Origin: Zantedeschia hybrid cultivar
Lineage: Eukaryota > Streptophyta > Magnoliopsida > Alismatales > Araceae
Assembly (NCBI GenBank): GCA_030544215.1
Contig: JARZZO010000013.1
Coordinates: 25,713,229-25,777,228 of the forward strand
Length of the DNA stretch: 64,000 bases
Direction: 5' to 3'
A model generated the notes under the pieces. It was not told the origin of the DNA and ran no database searches. It saw nothing but the letters and a program-made list of their open reading frames with translations. Within the stretch, counting starts at the first letter, position 1. Each line of letters starts with the position of its first letter. Below, one piece after another: positions 22,077 to 32,677 of the stretch. The position numbers and the translations under genes are program-made.

Positions 22077-24680
22077 GACACCTGTTTTGCAGTGGAGTGA
22101 ACGGAATGATAAATAGGTGTTCCGGAAATCAAACCTGATTTTGGACAGCTCGAAGAAGAAAAGAGCTATATCCAAAGATGGTATGAGAATGCGACAAATG
22201 CATGAAAGCTAGCTATTTGAGTTGCAAGAGTGGTTTAAGGAAAGGGACAAAGTTCAGTACTAGAAAATCACAGTCCGTGGGATCCTCGGGTGCTGGAACC
22301 GCGAGGCCTTGGCACACCAGAATGCAGCGATCTGGTCCAAGGGGATCTCGAGCATGAAAGATAGAGGAGTATGACTTGAAATGGTCTCGACACAACGGGC
22401 GCGCGGTGGCCTGGCGCATCATGTGATCGCCAAGCGAGAGCATCTCAAGCACACGTATTGGAAAAAAGGATGAGGTCTTGCAATTCAAAGAGTTAACAGA
22501 CAAACAATTGTTAGGCTCACAGATTAACAATGGATTAAGCAGAGTGGTAAATTATGGTCATTGACCCTAGGGCGGGAATGGTGGATGATGTTTATGCAAA
22601 TGCATGCTGGTTTAAAATTAACAAACAAATTCCTAATGCAAACAGGAGGGATTTATTGGCCAATCGAATAACTTGGAGAATATAGACTCCTCATTGTTTT
22701 GTTTAAAGAGGAACTCAGAGTCTATACACCCGAAGTTATTAGCCTCCTGTGTCTTCAATCCTACTTGCTTCAGATTCCCTGCAGCTGCAAGAACGCACAT
22801 TAGTAAATATAAATAATCAATGATCCATAATATCTTAATGACAAGCTGCAAGGAAGCGAGGGACAAAGGTCCCTGTCGAGTCGAAGCCAGCACGGAAGAT
22901 ATTGTCATTCTCAAAGTAGAATGCCAATCCGGCTACTTTTGGCTTCGACTCGACAGCAAAAGTGTCCGCCTTTTGGACATAATCCTTTTCCTGTATGCAC
23001 AAAAATAAAGGGGAAGCAGTTAGTAGTATCTGTTTTCGGCCCCTTGTCCAAAATAGAGCAACTATCTTTTCCCTAGCCTTCGCATAGGGTCAAGGGGCCG
23101 TGTTCAACTAACCAGACAAAAGGAAGAGTATTGAAACTAATGCGACAAGTAAATATGCAAATGCTGGTGGATATTAACAAATGAGGTATGTGATGAAAAC
23201 ATGTTTTTGATTCCGCCTGCCTGGTGACTGCCTAAACTTAGGCTGGTTGAATGATGAAAGGGAAATGCACACTCAACTTCCCAGGTATCCGAAGCACACA
23301 TCTAGATTGATTTGGGCCTCTAGACTCCTCAAACTAACCTTGACCGGTTAAGACTCATACTGATGACAATACCGTCATGCCATGCTTAGGTTCCCAACTG
23401 CTTCCGACCACCAAGTTTGCCCAAAAAGTTTTCGAGGTAAATGATTTGCCCGACCCGGGTCTCTTTCCTCACAATCTAGAAGGTATATGATGGAACACCT
23501 TGGAACCTTAACGGTCAACCGCGCGACGCTGACCCGGAATCAGACGCCGTCGCACCAATTGGTGACGCGCATGCATTGACCTAAGCCCGAAGTCTTCGAA
23601 GGTACACATTGAGATTATGGTTAAGAAATTAGTTCACCAGAAACATTGACATTACTCTTCACTCATTTTGGACTCCTGTGATCATGTGAGCATGTGACGA
23701 TTTTTGAAAACGAACCATTTTAAAATGATGTTTAGTCTTTAGATAGCTATCTCGTGCTGAACCTTGGGGGAGAAAAAGTGAAGAAATTATGGAGACAAAC
23801 CTCACAGGAGGATCAACAAAACCGTTAAAAGGGCAAGCTGTGACAAAATGGACCCTTTTGACCTCTTGGATGCCCCTATTTTGACTTTTCAGGCCTTTGG
23901 TAGATTTCATGGCCAGGCACGGTCACGACCAGGCTTTTTTGTATGATTGTTTGAACCCCTTTTCTTTTTTTGTATTTCTCTTTGATGCTTTTGACATTTT
24001 TTCGGGGTTATTTGATATTCCGCCTGCGGGGACACTGCCCTCTTCACGTGCTCTGGTCCTTTACATTTCATTTTTGGGCCCTTTTTTGAGGGGTTACATC
24101 TATCGGGTTGTTGAGGAACCGCAATTTGCTGAGCTCGACCGTTTAAGGGCGTAAACTGTTCTGATCGGTCGAGAGACGAAGAGCAAAGGTTGCATTTTGA
24201 CAGTATGCTAAAGACTTGGAACTCATTTTAAGAAGGTTCCCTTTTGAAAAAACGTGTAAGTGTGTGCATCTCAGGATGATCATATAGATCCGTATGAAAG
24301 TAAAGTAGACCTGTCCAAGGTTCTGGTGGACCAAAGTCTTAACCAAACCTCAATGTTAACCCAATCTATCATGCAACTAGACCTAGACAGGGGGTTACAT
24401 GGCAATCAGCAGACAATTGGATTTTGTGTCTTTTCTAATTTTTTTGTCATTTTCATTAAAGTATGTACATATTTACAAATATTTTTGATGCTTTTTGGAT
24501 ATTCGATTTTTTTGAGATTTTGAAATTTTTGAATTTTTTTGTATTTTTAAGGGTAAAACTTCTTCAAATAGACTCCTATCCAAAGGAAAACTTTTCAACA
24601 ATTTTCAAATATTTACACTTATTTGCTAACTAGAAACGAAAGAACTTACTTACCTCTACAACTTGTAGATAAAGAGGAAG
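22077..24680 (-). other. Non-coding 3' half of element A
   Basis: This is where reverse transcriptase, RNase H and integrase would lie, but no such motif is visible on either strand. It holds two perfect inverted repeats (22873-22956 and 23037-23100) and a T-rich plus strand at 23930-24560. A plus-strand frame of 85 codons at 23897 has no recognisable features and is probably chance. Confidence 0.6.
22873..22956. repeat. Perfect 17-bp inverted repeat in element A
   Basis: CTGTCGAGTCGAAGCCA at 22873-22889 is exactly reverse-complementary to 22940-22956, with a 50-base loop. It could form a hairpin in the element RNA. A smaller inverted repeat (CGGCCCCTTG/CAAGGGGCCG) follows at 23037-23100. 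Confidence 0.85.
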
Positions 24681-25412
24681 CTATCCAATTCCTAAGCGAT
24701 TATGCACAAGACTCTGAGGGTGAGTCAGACATGTTGCAAAGGTGGGTCCTTGAGACAGAGACCCGATGATGACAGAATTGCCCCAGGAGTGAGCTACGAC
24801 CGGTGATAAAAGCCTGAGAAGGGCAGGTGTGTGGAATAGGAAGGGAATGAGAGCGGTGGGTACTTGTTCATCCCTTACTAAGGAGGCTCCTTCTCGTTGA
24901 GTGATTGATTCATAGAACAGCAGTTGTGTAGAGAAATCTTTTGCATCTTCTCTTTGAGCTTCATTACTTGTTTCCTTCAACTCATCCTCAACATAGTGTA
25001 TCTTGAGTACCTCTTGACTTTCCTTCACAAAGTGATCCAAGAGACTCCATTTTCTTGATCCTTCAGTTGGTTTGGTTGGTATGTAACCCAATTTGAATCC
25101 TCTAATGGTCGGATTTTCAAAGATAGGTTCTTGAATTCCTTGCTCTTCTTTGCCTAACCCGGATCCCGAACTATACCCCATTTTGCCCATAAGCTGCCAA
25201 CCTATGCTAGGCTGGGACTTGAGCTGAGAGTCAACCGATGAAAGGATGGGCTCTGCCCCTTTTCCAGAAGTGATCATGGATGGAATTTGTTCAGTCGAGA
25301 CTAAATCCAAAGGCTCAAGATAGGGGGTACCCTTCATTTTGACAATCTTCCCAGTGTATGGGAATTTATAGCACTGATGATTAGTGGAGGGCACTCCCAG
25401 GGTCTGGTCCAT
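24681..25412 (-). pseudogene. Element A: protease end and G-patch segment
   Basis: This frame continues Gag-protease after a single TAG; the residue lost is a Trp in the usual ILGRPW context. It opens MDQTLGVPSTNHQCYKFPY, the conserved segment after the retroviral-type protease. About 75 residues in it has WQLMGKMGYSSGSGLGKEEQG, a G-patch (glycine-rich RNA-binding motif), which Tat/Ogre elements carry between protease and reverse transcriptase. The remainder (about 140 residues) is unrecognised, with an acidic segment (EDELKETSNEAQRED). Translation would need read-through. Confidence 0.75.
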
Positions 25413-27302
25413 CTAAGGCCTTCCCAAAATGGTGTTGTATATGGGCTTGACATCAAGGATGTGGAATTTAAAGATCATGGCCACTGGGCCAATTTCCAGT
25501 TTCCCATTTGAGACCATCATGGAGGTAGACTCAATCTTCTCTGGATCAATCCCTACTTTCTTGGGGGTCTTGAGTAGACAGACATTGATTGATGCCCTGG
25601 TATCCGACAGGATGGAGTCCAACGAGTGACCCTTGAGTGTTGCAGTTAAGCATGAGGGAAGGGATTGGCATTCAGGGGGAGCCAGATCCTTATCTGTGGG
25701 GGATATCGTAGGTGTCTGGGTGACTGAGAGAATGGCATTTGTGAGCCCCCTGATAGGAAGATCTTCATTGACTGAAATTCGCTGGAGGAATTCGAACAAT
25801 GTCTCCCTATGTGTAGGAGATCTCCTAATCAATCCTAGGGCTGAATTCTTGGTGGGAGTCCTCCCTAGATGTTGTAGGATGTCATACTTGGATTGAATAA
25901 TCCTTTTAGACAGATCTGAATCCTCTTGAGAGTCCAAGGGTTGACTTGTTGGGGGAATGATGCGATTTCTCAGTGTAACACTAATCGGACTGGGGTCCAC
26001 TACCTGATCTGACTTTAGTGGTTGAACTGGTAGTGAATTCATTAGGCAGAATTGGGTTACTGGACTTGGCTTTGGTGTTGGACACAAGATGGATAGAGGA
26101 GGTTCTCTGATTGAAATTGAGGGAACTTGGACCAGAGTGACTGGGTTGATGGCTGTTGGTTGTTCCCTAGATCGTATCAAGACCAAAGGTTTGTCTTGGA
26201 TAATAGTGGAGACTCCTTGCAACGGCTTTCTAGGTTTGGTCGTCCTAGTAGGGCACTCACGCCATATCCCAACCTTTTCATACTCCCAGTACTGTCCTCT
26301 GTCATCGACATTTGGTTCCAAATTTTTGTTAAGGGTGTTTATCCTTTCTAGAAAGCTAGATGGATCTTGAGCTACCTGATGAGAGGGCAGAGGGCCCTTG
26401 ACTTTCAAGGTTTCAGTAGCCTCTTTCATGTGCCCCCAATCGATCTTGGCACTGGAGAACGGGGGAACTGCTGAATATGGTTTCTGATTAGATTGGTTGT
26501 CTGATCTGGACATAGGACTAGGTGATCTAAAGGGTTGCCCCAAGGCACTCATCTGTTCCTTGATTTTCACTCCCTCTATTGGTGTAGTCCTCTTACTTCT
26601 GTTCTGATTTTCAAAGAAGGATGGCAAAGTGGAACTCCATATCTGAGATTGAACTATCTGAGCTCGATTATAAAGTTGTGCGAATGTATGAAATTCGCTC
26701 AGCATGAGAATAGACCGAAGCTGCGGGGTAGCGTTATTGACTAGCATGGTGATAGCTTGAGATTCGGGGATTGCCACTTCCGCCCTAGAGGCCATTGCCC
26801 TCCACCTGTTGGCAAAATACGTGAACTCCTCTTCAGACTTTATCTTCTCCATCACAAGATCAAACAAGGTGGGAGGCATGGTTGTCATATGACTAAACTG
26901 AGTGATGAATTTTTCAGAGACCATATCAAAATTGATTAGGTCTGTGGCGGGCAAGGAAGAAAACCATCTTAAGGCCTCACCTTCTAAGGATTTCTGGAAT
27001 AGATGGATAAGGAGGACTCTGTCGTAGAGCCATTGATGGGAATCCATGAGAAACCCGGACAAATGATGATGAGGGTCAGTAGTACCATCGTACTTCCTGT
27101 ACTTAGGTACTTTAAACCCTGGTGGAAAATAGGCTGGGGGGAGCTTACAGTAGCTCGAGAGAGAATGAGGCTGCCTAAGGTTGAGATTTTTGGCCATGAG
27201 TTGCCACACACAAGTCTCAACCTCATTCTTATAAATGAACTCCTCCTGCTTGGGAGGTGTGACCTGGTTGATGGGATTGAATGGGATCGTGTGAGTGGGC
27301 AT
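25413..27302 (-). CDS. gag-pro: Element A Gag-protease polyprotein
   Basis: This is a 629-codon open frame, the cleanest gag in the window. The capsid homology region lies around residues 60-200 (PPGFKVPKYRKYDGTTDPHHHL, then GEALRWFSSLPATDLINF and FANRWRAMASRA). A proline- and serine-rich linker follows, then a degenerate aspartic protease near residue 570 (SDTRASINVCLL) and its end, YNTILGRP. The protease catalytic triad D-T-G is changed to D-T-R, so it is probably inactive. I see no CCHC knuckle. Family: Tat-lineage Ty3/gypsy gag, distinct from that of B1/E. The protein could supply particles only if a helper provides protease and pol. Confidence 0.85.
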   Translation of the reverse strand: MPTHTIPFNPINQVTPPKQEEFIYKNEVETCVWQLMAKNLNLRQPHSLSSYCKLPPAYFPPGFKVPKYRKYDGTTDPHHHLSGFLMDSHQWLYDRVLLIHLFQKSLEGEALRWFSSLPATDLINFDMVSEKFITQFSHMTTMPPTLFDLVMEKIKSEEEFTYFANRWRAMASRAEVAIPESQAITMLVNNATPQLRSILMLSEFHTFAQLYNRAQIVQSQIWSSTLPSFFENQNRSKRTTPIEGVKIKEQMSALGQPFRSPSPMSRSDNQSNQKPYSAVPPFSSAKIDWGHMKEATETLKVKGPLPSHQVAQDPSSFLERINTLNKNLEPNVDDRGQYWEYEKVGIWRECPTRTTKPRKPLQGVSTIIQDKPLVLIRSREQPTAINPVTLVQVPSISIREPPLSILCPTPKPSPVTQFCLMNSLPVQPLKSDQVVDPSPISVTLRNRIIPPTSQPLDSQEDSDLSKRIIQSKYDILQHLGRTPTKNSALGLIRRSPTHRETLFEFLQRISVNEDLPIRGLTNAILSVTQTPTISPTDKDLAPPECQSLPSCLTATLKGHSLDSILSDTRASINVCLLKTPKKVGIDPEKIESTSMMVSNGKLEIGPVAMIFKFHILDVKPIYNTILGRP

Positions 27303-28256
27303 AGCTTGACTTGGCTCGGGTCTGCTAGAAGATCCTTAGAATTGGGTTTTCCGAGGAGTGGCATCCTGAATTTTGCCACGGGAAACCAACTGGATGAGTT
27401 GATTCGGAGTATAGCATGATAGCACAACAATGAGTTCCGGATCCTCTCCAGGGTTTTGGAATGTCCTACTGGAAATTACTGGCTCATCTTCTCCCTGTGA
27501 GGTAGAAGATTCATCAGAATCCTTCCTCTAAAGGCCTTCTCTGGATGCTTGGAGCATTCCTATGAAGGTCTGTTGTGGATCCTCTTCAATTTCAAACAAA
27601 GGGTTGTGTATAACATTGTTACCAAACTGGTCCATGTCATCATACACAGCATTAACATACATTCAGTTCATTATAAAACACAGACCCTAAATGATTTTAT
27701 ATTTCACTTGAAATGTTAACAATGTTTTATGAGAGTTGGTTTCTAACAAATCAAGTTCAACCCTTAACGACGCTTCACTTTCAAAACTTGTTCCACCAAG
27801 GTTTAATTAGGTGTCTTTAGATTTTGAAACAATTCTTTCAGTGACACCTATAGGTGGATGATTGTGAATGGAACGGCTCAATTAATTCCTCACACAAACC
27901 CGGGATCCTATTTAGGTGGTTTCAGGTACAACTTGCTCGGCGGCCAAGTGGGAATCCCTGGCTTGCGGAGACTGACGAAGGTTCCCAACAGAATAAGACT
28001 AGTCACACCCGAGTGGGAATCCTCAGGTGGAGAGTCAGACCCTGCGGGAGAGGTGACTAGAGATGTGATGCCGGCTCTTCCTTAAAACCCCCGCGGAGAA
28101 TACCCTGAAATTAACCTACAGTCCAGCAGACCGAAAAGAAAAGAAAAGACAAGAGAACAGTAAACAAAAAAAAGCAAACTAGAATGCGCAACAATTTAAT
28201 CAGAAATATAAAAAAGGACACTAAAAAAAATCAGGCAACCAGAAAGGCCGGAGCCT
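27303..28256 (-). other. Leader of element A, gag-proximal part
   Basis: This is the untranslated stretch between the palindrome array and gag. A short minus frame overlaps its end but is interrupted. I see no conserved protein or clear signal. Confidence 0.5.
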
Positions 28257-28600
28257 GGACGGCAAGCTACTTGGCCGTCCTAGAGCCTGGATGGCCAGGC
28301 AGTCGGCCGTCCAGCCTGGACGGCCAGGCGCTTGGCCGTCCTGGGCTCTGGACGGCCAGGTGCTTGGCCGTCTCGGCTGGGCTGGACGGCCAGGCACTTG
28401 GCCGTCCGGTCCACTGGACGGCCAGGTACTTGGTCGTCCGGTCTGCACTGGACGGCCAGGAACTTGGCCGTCCGGTCCACTGGACGGCCAGGTACTTGGC
28501 CGTCCGGTCTGCGTTGGACGGCCAAGTACTTGGCCGTCCGGTCTGGGCGGCCAAGCGCTTGGCCGTTCAGGACTCTGGGCGGCCAAGTGCTTGGCCGTCC
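28257..28600. repeat. Array of eleven 24-bp palindromes in the leader of element A
   Basis: Each unit consists of GGACGGCCAAGT (or a close variant) followed by its own reverse complement. Units are separated by 5 to 10 bases. The unit at 28516-28539 is a perfect 24-bp palindrome; in others the central four bases vary (TACTT, CGCTT, TGCTT) with the two sides largely kept complementary. It lies about 60 bases from the primer-binding site, in the transcribed leader. Overlapping frames in all six readings are artefacts. Confidence 0.88.
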
Positions 28601-28656
28601 ACGATAGGAGCTCTTATATTTTTAAGCTGTCTTACTTGCGCAACGAGCAAGAGAGT

Positions 28657-28674
28657 GTCCCATCGTGATCGCCA
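28657..28674 (-). other. Primer-binding site of element A, tRNA-Arg-like
   Basis: The minus strand reads TGGCGATCACGATGGGAC six bases from the LTR. B1 and E use nearly the same 18-mer. It resembles the complement of the 3' end of a plant tRNA-Arg (from memory, most positions), which would agree with Ogre elements. This needs checking against a tRNA set. Confidence 0.75.
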
Positions 28675-28680
28675 GAGGGC

Positions 28681-30379
28681 TATAGGCGCCCGGAACGTCT
28701 CCTGCCGCGGGTGCGGGACTCAGATCGAGGGTCCTTCCGTTCGTCTTAGCACAGTGGCGATTTAAAGGGGGTTAGAAATAAAGGATGTGATCGCCAGGAG
28801 CATTACCTTACGGTCCCTGTGCTCCGCAGGATGGGGAGGATGCGATCGCGTTCTGAGGGAGCGGGAGATGGTGGTTTCCCCTTCTCTTCCTCCGGTCGGC
28901 CAGAGGAGGAGAGCTCAGTAGTCCACGCGCAGAATCTGGTAAGAGCCCCTAAAAAGAGAAGACAAACAAAGAAAAGAAATAGCCCGATTAGAACTGTGAC
29001 ATGTAGGATCCGTTCATGCAAACATAAAAATTAACTAAAATTAGAGGGAGACGCACCGGATGGGTGTTTGGGAGGGAAGGTGACCATATGTTATGGCCAC
29101 CCACCTCTCGATTTTTTGTTTGAAACCTCTGGGGGTAAGTGGTGCTAAGTCATCCTAAAATGCATGCATGCAGACAGGGTGCTCGTGTGTGAAAAGTGAA
29201 GTGATGTGTTGAAAGTGGAAAGAAGAGCGAGAGAGGGAAATGTTACGAACTAGATGGAGATTGGAAATGCAATGAAGTGAAAAAGGTGAAAAGTAAAGAG
29301 AAGATTAGGAAGACAAGCCCATTTGGAGTGCGGAGGGTTCTCCTCGAAGCCAACTCCCTGTCTGCTCGACGCCTCAGAGCAGACTCGCTTTTTAGCCTTG
29401 TCTGAGCCTTCCCTCCAGAAAACTCCTCGTTAACCTCTCCGAACCTCTCACCAAAAAAATCCTCCTTAACCCCCTACTCGAGAGGATACGAGGGGTTTAA
29501 ATAGGTGAAGGGAAAATAGGAGAAAACAGGGGTCTAAATCCCCGTAAATCGACCTACAACCAATAGGAAGTGGTCAAGGGTCGGAGGTGGTGCGCGCGGC
29601 AGTCGTCGGAGTGGGGAGTGGTCGGAGTAGTGGGGACGAGGGCGGCGAGTAGAGGAGATCGTGGGGAAGACGAGGTCAAGGGGGTGGTTAGGGAGTGGAC
29701 GGCCAGGCAACATGCCTTCCACGAAGTGGTGGAAGGCGGCCCGGTTGGCCTTCGAAGGGGGTGGAAGGCAAGGGGTGGCCTTCGAAGGGTGGTGGAAGGC
29801 AAGGGGTGGCCTTCGAAGGGTAGTGGAAGGCAAGGGGTGGCCTTCGAAGGGTGGTGGAAGACGAACCGGCTGGCCTTCCACGAAAAGGTGGTGAAAAGTG
29901 AAAAAAGGTGTCCAAAAGGTGGAAGGCAAGGTGGCTGGCCTTCCACGGGTGGTGGAAGGCAAGGTGGCTGGCCTTCCACGGGTGGTGGAAGGCAGCCTGG
30001 TTGGCCTTCCACGAAAAGGTGGTAAAAAGTGAAAAAGGTGGCCAAAAGGTGGAAGGCAAGGTGGCTGGCCTTCCAAGGGTGGTGGAAGGCCAGGGGTGGC
30101 CTTCTAAGGATGGTGGAAGGTGAGGGGTGGCCTTCCAAGGATGGTGGAAGGCGGGCTGGTTGGCCTTCCAGGGATGGTGGAAGGTGGCCTGGTTGGCCTT
30201 CCAGGGATGGTGGAAGGCGGCCTGGTTGGCCTTCCACGGGTGAGAGGAAGCGGAGATTGGTTAATGGGCCTGATTATTTAGTAGGTTGAATTATGTAAGA
30301 AAATGATTGGTTTGGTGATGATGGGCTAATGATGGATGGGGTTCATGACTAAAAGGGTGGTCCAAAATCAGTGTCTACA
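28681..30379 (-). repeat. 5' LTR of element A
   Basis: This intact 1699-bp LTR ends TCTACA. Its first dinucleotide is TA where the partner LTR has TG. U3 (to the right) carries the inverted-repeat minisatellite. A minus-strand CTATTTAAA near 29490 is a possible TATA box. Confidence 0.92.
29710..30240. repeat. Inverted-repeat minisatellite in A 5' LTR (U3)
   Basis: About 15 tandem units of roughly 30 bp alternate GGTGGAAGGC and GCCTTCCA/GCCTTCGA. This copy is uninterrupted and shows one more 34-bp unit than the C2-split copy. Confidence 0.85.
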
Positions 30380-31632
30380 AAAACAAGAATGAAGATGAAT
30401 AGAAGGAGAATGAGATGGAGGAAGTGGCACCAAGGCCAAAGGATTAGGGGGATCATACAACAGTGTGTCCCAGATTAAATCATACATCCTCTCTGGATCG
30501 AGAGGAGGTTGTGGAATGAGGTCCCGTGGGGACAGAGTAATTATGACGGGCGCAGCCCATGGAATATCTTCAATAATGACCGCGACCAAGTCGTGGTCAG
30601 GAGCAGAGTGCGGAACAAGGTATGGAGCATGAAAATATGAGAAGGATAAGTCCCCCTCCAAAGTAGATCCGTGGTATAGCCAGCTTCATAGGGGTCATCT
30701 GGCTCCCCTTCATCAGTCTCCTCAGACAGCAGTATTCTCTTATCAAAAATGGCCCCAGGCCCTTCAATCAATTCATCTATTTGTGGCAGCCACTTAGGTT
30801 CTGCAGGATCGAGAAACAGTCTATTCAGCGTGATATACATATCCCTTAAGTCGAACCATCTGTACCATTCACATTCAGGGTCTTGGAATTTCCTCCTTTT
30901 CATTGGCTGCAGAACCTCAAAGGACTGGTACGTGAGCAGTTCTGAACAGTGTCTAGCCAAGTCACTTCCATATATATCATGGAGGTCAAAACATGAAGTA
31001 ATGACCACCGTGTTGTCATGACTGATTACGGGCCCTTTTACGAAATGAGTGTATAGAGTCCATGTTAAGGGGTCCCGACCTTCTTTGTGTGGTGTAGACA
31101 TTGTCTCCCAGACTTTCTCGCCGCCTTCATTTTCTTCTTACTGAACAATGTCCTGCTTCACTTTTCTCAGCCTATAGCCCCGGCCATTTCTAGGTATCCC
31201 TCAGTTGTCTTTGATGGGAGTGGTCCTGCCTTGTAACTGTGTCCCCAGACATTTTCCAGGCTGATAGCCATTCTTCATCATTATTTTCCACCCAGGGGTA
31301 CTCATGCACTTCCTCCTCTTTATGGCATTTAGCGGATAAGGCGTAAGAGTGGCGGCCTTTAAAGGATCAACCACTGGATAGTAGACCTGTAATACCGACA
31401 GAAAAGGTTGTCGGCTAGGTGAAGAAGTGGGCTTGATATTCAAAGAATGAGCAGCAGCAAGAATCGGCATGCTCGTAACTTTAATGATTCGTCCTTTATA
31501 GGGAAATTTGAGGCATTGATGATTCGTAGAGGGAATCGCCTCGAGGGTTTTTATGTAAGGACGACCCAAAATGGCATTTAAAGAAGGATCGATTTCCATA
31601 ATGTGAAATTCGACCTCGGCATGACTTACAGG
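30380..31632 (-). pseudogene. Element E fragment: protease end, G-patch and downstream domain
   Basis: Minus frames parallel B1 44334-45440. MEIDPSLNAILGRPYIKTLEAIPSTNHQC ends the protease, of which the DTGA site lies in the other half of E at 49.9 kb. The G-patch follows (GWKIMMKNGYQPGKCLGTQ). A conserved segment with WTLYTHFVKGPVISHDNTVV and CEWYRWFDLRDMYITLNRLF comes after a break near 31130-31200. It is split on the left by A and on the right by B1. In contrast to B1, the frame here stays open past ITLSP (RDLIPQPPLDPERMYDLIW). Confidence 0.75.
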
Positions 31633-32677
31633 TGTGAGTGCTTAAAATGAGTGTGTGATTATCATGAAAGATCTATATTGTTTAAGTACAAAATAAACCT
31701 ATTAAAAGGAAACTAAGTGAAGTGATTGCCAAAAACTTTTGACTTAAAAGTTCCAAAAGAAAGAGTTTGATCGCCTACCTGTTTGAACGTGGGAGATGTT
31801 GAGCTCTTGATTCCCCTCCTTCAACCGGCTGAAGAAAGAGAGCCCTTTCTTGTCTTTTGTTCTTGCTGTGATTGTTGTTGAGGATCGTCCAGAGTTCTTG
31901 TGATTTGCTTGTTGATTTCCTCCCCTTTTTGACTCTCTTTTGGAAACAGCAGCACTTCGGCGTTTGGACGTCGTTGCTTCGATCTTCAATTCGATATCGC
32001 CTCAATTCTAACTCTAATTCAACTCTGATTCTAATTTTTTTCTAACTTTTTTTCTCTCTCCCTTACCCATTCAAGATGTAAGGTATTTATAGACTTCTTC
32101 TGCGTCCGCGGATTTATATGGAAAAATTTGGGATTTATCCATCTTAACCAACAGATAAATACAGATTAATTCATCTTTATCTGTAATTATCTAAAACGCG
32201 TCCACCACGGATGACGCCTTTCAGATTGATTAAGATAAAGATAAATATCCGGGAAAAACTTATCTTTATCTGTATTAGCTAAAACGCGTCTACATGTATA
32301 GACGTCTTTTACACTAATTAAGATAAGGATAAACATCCGGAAGAGAAGTAGAAATAGCTTAGGAAACGTAAAACGCGTCATGTCTTACAGACGCCTTATA
32401 GCTAATTAATCAATTGATTAAAATTCAAATTTAAACATTAAAATAAGAATAAACTCTAAATGGCGTCCACATTGGTAGACGTCTTTTAGACTTCTTCATA
32501 TTTCAACTGAAATTTGAGTTAAAATCAATTTAATTGATTAACTTAAACATTTCTGTTAAACCCGACACTCAAAAAGATCAATAAAAATTAATCAATGATT
32601 AAATATCAGACCATTCTGAGGCATTATTATATGATATGAAATTTACTCGAAATGACGTCAAAATTAGCGTGTCTACA
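31633..32677 (-). repeat. 3' LTR of B1
   Basis: This starts TGTGAGTGC and ends TCTACA. A minus-strand TATA box is the complement of 32084-32091. Four 34-bp dyads lie in U3. Confidence 0.93.
32191..32489. repeat. Four 34-bp dyads in B1 3' LTR
   Basis: Units start at 32191, about 32279, about 32367 and 32456. Each is 12 + 10 + 12 bases. The first reads CTAAAACGCGTC, ten bases, GACGCCTTTCAG. Confidence 0.88.

Larger units (their letters stand above)
3387..30379 (-). mobile_element. Element A: Tat-type retrotransposon carrying Gag-protease only
   Basis: A is flanked by a perfect 5-bp target duplication, AAAAC at 3382-3386 and 30380-30384. B1 shows the empty site (CATAAAACAGGAATG). Its 3' LTR is broken by C1 and C2; without them the element would be about 10 kb. 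The interior (22064-28680) has a primer site, a palindrome array, one long Gag-protease frame and a G-patch frame, then about 2.6 kb with no reverse transcriptase, RNase H or integrase. It therefore looks non-autonomous, probably mobilised by Tat elements with a similar primer site. The left LTR starts TGTAGG, while the right one starts TATAGG, a terminal mutation. Confidence 0.9.

Noticed and set aside
23897..24154. Plus-strand 85-codon open frame in element A
   Set aside because: T-rich, hydrophobic composition, no homologue in the related elements and no promoter seen.
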